Shown here in pieces: positions 34,209-39,975 of a stretch of DNA of 39,975 nucleotides. A program made the translations under genes and the position numbers. The DNA comes from Sulfurovum sp. enrichment culture clone C5 (GTDB lineage Bacteria; Campylobacterota; Campylobacteria; Campylobacterales; Sulfurovaceae), in the NCBI GenBank assembly GCA_001493195.1, contig FAXN01000069.1:1-39975 (forward strand), written 5' to 3'. The notes under the pieces were generated by a model that was not told where the DNA came from, ran no database searches, and was given only the letters and a program-made list of their open reading frames with translations. Numbering within the stretch: the stretch's first letter is position 1; the number at the start of each line of letters is the position of its first letter.

Positions 34209-35498
34209 TTGAAAATACCATTCTCATATCTAAAATATAATTATATAACTGACAATACAAAAGAGATTGATGATGAGACAATCTTTTTACAAACAAGTCA
34301 AAACAGTAAGTATATACAGGATTTAGATATCGAGAGCATTACTCCTCATAAACTTGTAGAGATTTGGGATTTAGATCAGCTTAGAGTCGTTGGAGTGACA
34401 GGAACAAATGGTAAAACAACAGTAAGTGGAGCATTGTACTCTATTCTTTTAGATCTTGGCGAAAAGGTTGGTTTACAGGGGACTAGAGGGTTTTTTGCAA
34501 ACGAAGAGAGACTAGAAGAGAGATCTATGACAACACCTTCTGTTTTTGAAACAATTCATCACATGAAACAATCTTTGGATATGGGTTGTAGATATTTTGT
34601 GATGGAGGTAAGTTCTCATGCAATTGAGCAAAAGAGAATTGAGGGCATAGATTTTGCATTAAAAATTCATACAAATATTACAGCAGACCATCTTGATTAT
34701 CATAAAACAATCGAAGAGTATAGAAGGGTAAAAAGCCTATTTTTTGAAGATGAATCTATAAAGCTTTTAAATAAAGATGACTTGACTCATTTGACGTATA
34801 ACCCAACCAATGCTTATAGTTATGGGGTTGATAATCCAGCAACATTTAAAGTTCAAGCTTTTTCGCTTCAAGACGGAATAACAGCCTATATAAAAAATCT
34901 CGATATTGAAGCTACATTTCATTCTCATATGGTAGGGCTTTTTAATCTTTATAATTTGATGGCGGCAATCGGAGCGGCATCACTTTTAACCAAAAAGCCA
35001 TTACAGCAAATTTGTGATGTTGTGGAAGATTTTGGTGGTGTTGCTGGCAGAATGGAAGTTGTTAGTCGTAATCCTTTGGTTATAGTGGATTTTGCTCATA
35101 CTGATGATGGCATACTTCAAGTTCTTCAAAGCATGAAAGATAAAAAACTCTCCGTTGTATTTGGAGCTGGTGGCAATAGAGATAAGCTAAAACGTCCTCG
35201 CATGGGGTCAGCAGTAGGCAGATTTGCAAATAAAATATATGTTACGAGTGATAATCCAAGAGATGAAGAGCCAAGTGAAATTATAAATGAAATTATGGTT
35301 GGGCTTGAAGGCAAAGATAATGTGAATGTAATAATTGACAGAAGAGAAGCAATACATAAGGCTATAGATGATCTTGGCAGCGGTGATGCTTTGTTGATTC
35401 TTGGTAAGGGTGATGAAGACTATCAAGAGATAAAAGGTGTAAAGCATCATTTTGATGATAGAGAAGTTGTTAGGGAGTATTTGGCAATTAACAACTAG
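34209..35498 (+). CDS. murE: UDP-MurNAc-tripeptide synthetase MurE
   Basis: MurE adds meso-diaminopimelate to UDP-MurNAc-dipeptide. The 429-residue product has the ATP loop GVTGTNGKTTV, the Mur-ligase VMEVSSHAIEQKR and HTNITADHLDYH, and the specificity motif DNPR (VTSDNPRDEEPSEI). The start is a TTG with AAAGGG upstream. The stop codon TAG is part of the first heptamer of a repeat array that follows. Confidence 0.95.
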   Translation: MKIPFSYLKYNYITDNTKEIDDETIFLQTSQNSKYIQDLDIESITPHKLVEIWDLDQLRVVGVTGTNGKTTVSGALYSILLDLGEKVGLQGTRGFFANEERLEERSMTTPSVFETIHHMKQSLDMGCRYFVMEVSSHAIEQKRIEGIDFALKIHTNITADHLDYHKTIEEYRRVKSLFFEDESIKLLNKDDLTHLTYNPTNAYSYGVDNPATFKVQAFSLQDGITAYIKNLDIEATFHSHMVGLFNLYNLMAAIGAASLLTKKPLQQICDVVEDFGGVAGRMEVVSRNPLVIVDFAHTDDGILQVLQSMKDKKLSVVFGAGGNRDKLKRPRMGSAVGRFANKIYVTSDNPRDEEPSEIINEIMVGLEGKDNVNVIIDRREAIHKAIDDLGSGDALLILGKGDEDYQEIKGVKHHFDDREVVREYLAINN

Positions 35499-35593
35499 CA
35501 GTGAGCAACTAGCAACTAGCAGTTAGCAGTTAGCAGTGAGCAACTAGCAGTTAGCAGTGTGTGTGAGTGTGAAGTGTGAAGTGTGAAGTGTGA
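35493..35593 (+). repeat. Heptanucleotide tandem repeat array
   Basis: Ten consecutive 7-bp units start at 35493 (AACTAGC, AGTGAGC, AACTAGC, AACTAGC, AGTTAGC, AGTTAGC, AGTGAGC, AACTAGC, AGTTAGC, AGTGTGT). After a 3-bp phase change four AGTGTGA units run from 35566 to 35593. The array lies in the gene-free stretch 35499..35748, which otherwise shows only the -10 of the next gene. Confidence 0.9.
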
Positions 35594-35748
35594 GTCATGC
35601 TGAACTGATTTGAGTATCTCATTATGATAAATATAAGCAATTTTGGGGCAACAATACGCTTTTTTAAATAAATTTATCACAAATTTAAGAAATATTAAAA
35701 AAACTTTGGTATTATTAGGACAAAATTACTCTTATTTAAGGAAAATAT

Positions 35749-36129
35749 ATGGAATATTCAATACCACAGCCAGCATTTTATATTTTTAAATGCCAACAAA
35801 GCGCACCTCCTGGCATGCCAAAACCAAGTTGTGTAAGTCAGGCTAGTGTAGAGTCTCAACAACTTTTTATGCATATGGCACAAAGTCTTATGCAAAAAGG
35901 AATCGTTTCAACAGTACAACCTATACAAACAGGCTGTATGAATAGATGCCAGCTGGGTCCAATTATGTTAGTTGAGCCAGGGCATACTATGTATGTAAAT
36001 CTCAATAAAGAAAAAATAGATAGAATTATAGAAGAACATATAATAGGTGGAAATGTAGTTGAGGAGTATGTGATACCAAATGAGATGTGGGGTGATGCAA
36101 TCGATCCTAAGACTTTATTGCAACAATAA
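35749..36129 (+). CDS. Thioredoxin-like [2Fe-2S] ferredoxin
   Basis: The 126-residue product begins with PAFYIFKCQQSAPPGMPKPS and has the second pair in QTGCMNRCQLGPIMLVEP. Four cysteines in this C-x(12)-C...C-x3-C pattern ligate a [2Fe-2S] cluster in the thioredoxin-like ferredoxin family. It transfers electrons, partner unknown. AAGGA is 7 nt upstream. It precedes panD but has its own spacer. Confidence 0.85.
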   Translation: MEYSIPQPAFYIFKCQQSAPPGMPKPSCVSQASVESQQLFMHMAQSLMQKGIVSTVQPIQTGCMNRCQLGPIMLVEPGHTMYVNLNKEKIDRIIEEHIIGGNVVEEYVIPNEMWGDAIDPKTLLQQ

Positions 36130-36145
36130 AATCACATTTTTTTAG

Positions 36146-36151
36146 TATAAT
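36146..36151 (+). promoter_or_regulatory. -10 box of panD
   Basis: TATAAT lies 33 bp upstream of the panD TTG in the spacer behind the ferredoxin gene. No convincing -35. Confidence 0.5.
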
Positions 36152-36184
36152 TGCACTAAAATTAAACATTAGAGGAATAAGGCA

Positions 36185-36553
36185 TTGACTATAACTATGC
36201 TTCAAAGCAAAATTCATCGGGCAACTGTTACGGATGCCAATCTTAATTATGTTGGTTCAATCACAGTAGATAGCGATTTGCTAGATGCTGCTGGTATGCT
36301 CATAGGTCAAAAGGTTGATATAGTAAACATAAACAATGGTGAAAGATTTTCTACATATATTATAGCAGGAGAGGCTGGTCAGGGAGATATCTGTCTCAAT
36401 GGCGCAGCTGCTAGAAAAGTACATGTTGGAGACAAGATTATCATTATTGCATATGCACAAATGGATCATAAAGAGGCTTCTTTGTATAAACCAAAATTGG
36501 TTATTTTGGAAGATGATAATACAATAGCACAACTTTTAGAAGGGCTTGAATAG
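36185..36553 (+). CDS. panD: Aspartate 1-decarboxylase PanD
   Basis: PanD makes beta-alanine for pantothenate. The 122-residue proenzyme has the self-cleavage Gly-Ser in [11 protein letters not shown], which yields the pyruvoyl group, and [20 protein letters not shown]. The TTG start ([13 protein letters not shown]) has AAGG upstream and matches the family's N-terminus. Confidence 0.96.
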   Translation: MTITMLQSKIHRATVTDANLNYVGSITVDSDLLDAAGMLIGQKVDIVNINNGERFSTYIIAGEAGQGDICLNGAAARKVHVGDKIIIIAYAQMDHKEASLYKPKLVILEDDNTIAQLLEGLE

Positions 36554-36606
36554 TATTTTGGGGATTGTGATATCTCTAAGATTTTAGAAATGATATCAAG
36601 TTAAGA

Positions 36607-36735
36607 TTACAATTTTTTTATGTCGATTAGATAAGCAAACTCTTTTGATTTTACTAACTCTTTTACTTTGTAAGATATTTGTGAGTTTTTACTTTCATTT
36701 TTGAGTATTTTTCTAAGTATAGTTTTTAACTTCAT
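36607..36735 (-). CDS. 42-aa basic peptide
   Basis: A short leftward ORF, MKLKTILRKILKNESKNSQI onward, has AAGGA 5 nt before the ATG and fills most of the 274-bp gap between panD and the ankyrin gene. It is Lys-rich and helical without membrane segment. No family is recognised. A good RBS is the main support. Confidence 0.45.
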   Translation of the reverse strand: MKLKTILRKILKNESKNSQISYKVKELVKSKEFAYLIDIKKL

Positions 36736-36827
36736 CTGTTTCCTTTCATTTATTTGTTTAAATACAATCTAAACAAAAAAACTATACATAAAAAGTGTTA
36801 CAATATTATTTCAATAAAGGATAAATT

Positions 36828-37340
36828 GTGAATAACCTATCAAGTGCGATAGATAGAGATTCTATAGTTGAAATCAAAAAACTTATAGATAATGGAGAAG
36901 ACCTAAAACAGACATTAATCGTAGGCGAAGAGTATGATTTGGATAGCCCAGATGAGGTTAGTGTACTCAATTATGCAGTGCGTAAAAATGCCAGTTTGGA
37001 GTTGGTTGCTTTTTTGGTTGAGCATGGGGCAGATATGTTTGCAATTGATAGAGATGGTGTTGGTATTTTGGACATCGCTATTAAGTTTAAAAGATATGAT
37101 ATAGTCCAATTTTGTATAGACAAAGGCATTGATGTAAATAGCACAAAACGAAAAAGTGGAATCTTGCCTATAATCTTAGCAAGTTGTTTTAATGATGTAG
37201 AAATGATAAAATTACTAATTAAAAATGGTGCTAAGATAGATGGATTGGATAAAAACGGGATGTGTGCCTCTGATTATGCTCTAAAGATGGGGCAAAAAGA
37301 TGTGGCTAATTTCTTAGAAGAGTTAATAAATCAGCAATGA
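36828..37340 (+). CDS. Ankyrin-repeat protein
   Basis: The 170-residue product consists of about four ankyrin repeats, for example VSVLNYAVRKNASLELVAFL and GILPIILASCFNDVEMIKLL, each ending NGA- or GAD-like. There is no signal peptide, so a cytoplasmic binding role is likely. The GTG start has AAAGGA 8 nt upstream. It converges on the response regulator with 6 bp between stops. Confidence 0.85.
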   Translation: MNNLSSAIDRDSIVEIKKLIDNGEDLKQTLIVGEEYDLDSPDEVSVLNYAVRKNASLELVAFLVEHGADMFAIDRDGVGILDIAIKFKRYDIVQFCIDKGIDVNSTKRKSGILPIILASCFNDVEMIKLLIKNGAKIDGLDKNGMCASDYALKMGQKDVANFLEELINQQ

Positions 37341-37346
37341 TATTTG

Positions 37347-38030
37347 TCAGATAGATTTTATCATATAACCCAATCTATTTACATTGTGTATGAAGTTTTC
37401 TCCAACTTTATCTTTGATTCTATGTATAAGGGTTCTTAGGGTAGTTGGACTAACGCTTTCTCCCCATAAACATAAACATATTGTGCTGTGATCAATAGTT
37501 CTATTTGGTGTTTTGCAAAGTAGCTCAAAGAGCAAAATAGCTTTTTTGCTCAATTCTATCTCAATATCATTTTTTATCAATCGTTTTAAATTAATATCGA
37601 AATATATATCTTTTGAAAGTTGCACAAAATTTTTATTCACTCCTATTTGTATAGCATTTTGTCCTATCTTTGATAATATTAGCTTGAGAGTAAACAATAT
37701 TTCTTTTTCTTTGTATGGTTTGATAAGATATCCATGGCAATTGGAATTGATAGCATATTCTATCATCTCATCATCAGAGTAAGCGGTTAAAAAAACTATT
37801 GGCGTATTTGGTAAAGATTTGTTTAGCTCTATGGCAACTTCACTGCCACTAATATGGTCTTTTAGCATAATATCCATCAATACAATATCAGGTTTTATCA
37901 TAGGTATTTTGAGTTTAGCTTCTTTTCCATTGTCAATAATACCAACAATATCAAATCCCTCTTGTTCAAGTATCTCTTTTAAATATTCAGCGGCTATTAA
38001 CTCATCTTCAACTATCACTACGCTATACAT
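37347..38030 (-). CDS. Two-component response regulator (wHTH)
   Basis: The 227-residue product has a receiver domain with E8-D9, phosphorylation site D53 (PDIVLMDIML) and the KPY lysine (GYLIKPYKE). A C-terminal winged helix with TLIHRIKDKVGENFI and NRLGYMI follows, so DNA binding is likely. It overlaps the histidine kinase gene by 13 nt, making a co-translated pair. Target genes are unknown. Confidence 0.93.
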   Translation of the reverse strand: MYSVVIVEDELIAAEYLKEILEQEGFDIVGIIDNGKEAKLKIPMIKPDIVLMDIMLKDHISGSEVAIELNKSLPNTPIVFLTAYSDDEMIEYAINSNCHGYLIKPYKEKEILFTLKLILSKIGQNAIQIGVNKNFVQLSKDIYFDINLKRLIKNDIEIELSKKAILLFELLCKTPNRTIDHSTICLCLWGESVSPTTLRTLIHRIKDKVGENFIHNVNRLGYMIKSI

Positions 38031-39178
38031 AATTGTAATCCATCTCTAAAATTTAGTTTGTATTGTAAACCATTTTTATAATCTATCGATAACTCTCCAT
38101 CAAGCTCTTTGCTCGTAAGATTGATTAGTTTTATTCCGATACCTTTGGAGTTTTGAAGCTCTTGGACATCAAGTTTATTTTTGCCATTATCTCTATATAT
38201 TAGAGTATATTCTTTATCATTTTGTTTGCAAGATATCTCGATTGTTAAGTTAGTATCATTTTTAGCATACTTCATAGAATTTGTAAGCATTTCATTTAAC
38301 ATCAGTCCAATTTTTAGCATTATTTCCAAAGGAAATTCGACTTTGTTTAAATCTATAATAACATTTGTATCTTTTTTTTCAAACAAATCTATCATATGAG
38401 ACGATAATGTTTTTGTGTATTGATAAAAATCAATATTTGAAAAATCGTTATGTTTATATAGCATTTCATGAACCATAGACATAGATTCTATTTTTAGTTT
38501 GTTTTGTAGTAGTATATCTTTGGTATGTTCTTGTTCTCTCATGGCTTGAAGACCGAAGATTGAACCTAAGATATTGAGGTTGTTTTTTACTCTATGATGA
38601 ACCTCTTTTAGGAGTATCTCTTTTTGTTGATTTGATTTGTATAGTTTATTGTATGAATTTTCTAGATTTGCATGATAAAAAACACCAAACGCTACCATAA
38701 AAATTATACTTATAACAAAAGCAGATAAGCTATCCACATCGTGCAAAAAATTATTTTCAGTAGTATGATAACCTATAATCATTAGAATTATCACTATCAA
38801 AAAATGGATACCAGTTTGAATAAAAGAGGAACGAAAAGGAAAAAGTGTATAAAATGCAAGTGGGATTAATAAGGTAAAATAAAAATTCCAATAAACAAAA
38901 TCACTAAATATGATAAGCACATAAAGAGCTATAGGACCTACCCAAACACCATAAGTTCCAAATGTTAGATTTTGTGTTTTGTGTGTGTATAAAAATACCA
39001 AACTAGATACAAAAACTGTTAAGGCTTCAACCTTGAGAGAAGTGTAGCTACCACTTATAGAGTCAACTATCATAGCAATAATATTTACTCCTATAAATGT
39101 AATATAAAATCCATATATCAAAACTTTTTGAAAACTATTATTTGAAATAAATTTTTTGATATAGCTTTGTATTATCAC
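38018..39178 (-). CDS. Membrane sensor histidine kinase, HisKA_2 type
   Basis: The 386-residue product has six or so hydrophobic segments (about 18-175) and no extracytoplasmic sensor domain, so it may sense within the membrane. The phosphorylation motif is EVHHRVKNNLNILGSI with His194; this is the HisKA_2 (LytS/HWE-like) type. A HATPase domain follows with LMLNEMLTNSMKYA (N box) and GIGIKLINL (G box). It is the partner of the regulator that overlaps its 3' end. Confidence 0.92.
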   Translation of the reverse strand: MIIQSYIKKFISNNSFQKVLIYGFYITFIGVNIIAMIVDSISGSYTSLKVEALTVFVSSLVFLYTHKTQNLTFGTYGVWVGPIALYVLIIFSDFVYWNFYFTLLIPLAFYTLFPFRSSFIQTGIHFLIVIILMIIGYHTTENNFLHDVDSLSAFVISIIFMVAFGVFYHANLENSYNKLYKSNQQKEILLKEVHHRVKNNLNILGSIFGLQAMREQEHTKDILLQNKLKIESMSMVHEMLYKHNDFSNIDFYQYTKTLSSHMIDLFEKKDTNVIIDLNKVEFPLEIMLKIGLMLNEMLTNSMKYAKNDTNLTIEISCKQNDKEYTLIYRDNGKNKLDVQELQNSKGIGIKLINLTSKELDGELSIDYKNGLQYKLNFRDGLQLCIA

Positions 39179-39309
39179 TTATTGTCCTTGCTCTTGTGGG
39201 CGTATGATTGGAAATTATATCAAATTTTTCAAATAACTTTAAAATGGAACAGTTAAAGAACATTTCGTGAGTATAATAATTTTGTGATTTTAGATACAAA
39301 GAATTAATT

Positions 39310-39975
39310 ATGGCAAAAGTCAAAAAAGATATCATATTTTATATATTTATGATGATAGGTTTTATAACAATCAGTTATGGCAATCAAGTGCCCACAAAAG
39401 AAGGGTATCGTCTTACTAAAGAAATCTACAAAAATAGCACCGAAATAGAAATCGCAACACATGCCTATGATACCAATGGGTATGAAATAAAAACTGTAGT
39501 AGGTGTTGACCTTAATGGAGATCTTGCACTTAGTGCTAAAGAGATAAAACATATGACACGATACACTTATGATAAGAACGGCAAAAAACTTTCTGAATCA
39601 TGGTTCAAATCAAATGGTTTAATCGATAGCATTACAACCTATAAATATGATACAAATGGAAATATGATTAGCAAAAGCTATGATAGTGATGCAGACAAAA
39701 AAGCTAATGATATTGAAACTTATACTTATGATGAGAATGGCAACAAACTTTCTTATAGACATGATTTTGATGCTGATGGAGCGGTTGATATGGTTTACTC
39801 TTATACTTATGATAGCAAGGGAAATGAACTTTCTGTTTCTATCGGCAATATAGACGGATCTGTCAATATGGTTACATTTTACACCTATGATGGCAATGTG
39901 CGTATCGGCAAAGAGGATCAAAATGGCGATGGAGTGGCTGATTCTACTCAAACATGGATCTATGACGACAATGGC
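39310..39975 (+). CDS. Secreted YD-like repeat protein, 3' end outside window
   Basis: The frame from the ATG stays open for 222 codons to the window edge. It begins with a signal peptide (DIIFYIFMMIGFITISYG). The rest is repeats of about 28-33 residues built around YxYDxNGNxLS and Asp-rich DxDxDGxxD loops (DFDADGAVDMV, EDQNGDGVADS), like RHS/YD repeats mixed with calcium-binding loops. A surface or secreted role is likely. No RBS is obvious. Confidence 0.75.
   Translation, partial: MAKVKKDIIFYIFMMIGFITISYGNQVPTKEGYRLTKEIYKNSTEIEIATHAYDTNGYEIKTVVGVDLNGDLALSAKEIKHMTRYTYDKNGKKLSESWFKSNGLIDSITTYKYDTNGNMISKSYDSDADKKANDIETYTYDENGNKLSYRHDFDADGAVDMVYSYTYDSKGNELSVSIGNIDGSVNMVTFYTYDGNVRIGKEDQNGDGVADSTQTWIYDDNG

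Noticed and set aside
39619-39951. 110-residue minus-strand repetitive frame
   Set aside because: Its repeats only mirror the repeats of the plus-strand secreted protein gene.

Overview
The window is typical Campylobacterota (former Epsilonproteobacteria) sequence. It is AT-rich, arginine is mostly AGA, and promoters have a good TATAAT -10 box but usually a weak -35. An S10-spc-alpha ribosomal protein block lacks rpmD, map and infA follow secY, and MurE carries the meso-diaminopimelate motif. The genus cannot be fixed from sequence alone; a free-living Sulfurimonas/Sulfurovum/Sulfuricurvum-type organism fits best.

Region 1 (1-3800) is accessory DNA. It holds a tiny Lys-rich protein, a DUF1508 protein and a lipoprotein that share a duplicated upstream segment, and a three-gene operon. 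That operon has a PD-(D/E)XK-nuclease-like protein with a damaged N-terminus followed by two small paralogous acidic proteins, and it looks like a candidate defence locus.

Region 2 (about 3801-16834) is a 13-kb integrative mobilizable element in the 3' end of tRNA-Ser(GGA). It has a degenerate att copy at the left end, 22-bp arm-type repeats inside both ends, and a P4-type integrase next to the tRNA. Its transfer set resembles IncP/RP4 in scrambled order: TraK-like, TraM-like (topology only), TraL/ParA-like, TraJ/MobC-like and a MOBP relaxase, with a candidate oriT upstream of the TraK-like gene. Of a type IV secretion system it carries only TrbJ and TrbL, with no VirB4, VirB11 or coupling protein. 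It also has a winged-helix replication-like gene with 15-bp iteron-like repeats beside an AT-rich tract, two small HTH/excisionase-like genes, a divergent regulator with an operator array, HicAB, and a membrane protein carrying a recent copy of the relaxase C-terminal domain. The element probably excises, perhaps replicates, and moves through a helper's machinery that it may modify with its own TrbJ/TrbL.

Region 3 (16821-18138) holds tRNA-Ser, the SRP RNA and an AAA-type ATPase. Region 4 (18201-32278) is the ribosomal protein block with secY, map, infA and rpoA, tightly packed and ending in a hairpin terminator; a second promoter with a hairpin leader precedes rpmJ. Region 5 (32362-39975) is core genome: rhodanese, acyl-CoA thioesterase-like, Nfu, a TPR-like protein, murE followed by a heptanucleotide repeat array, a thioredoxin-like [2Fe-2S] ferredoxin, panD, an ankyrin protein, a two-component system, and the start of a secreted YD-like/Asp-rich repeat protein that runs off the window.
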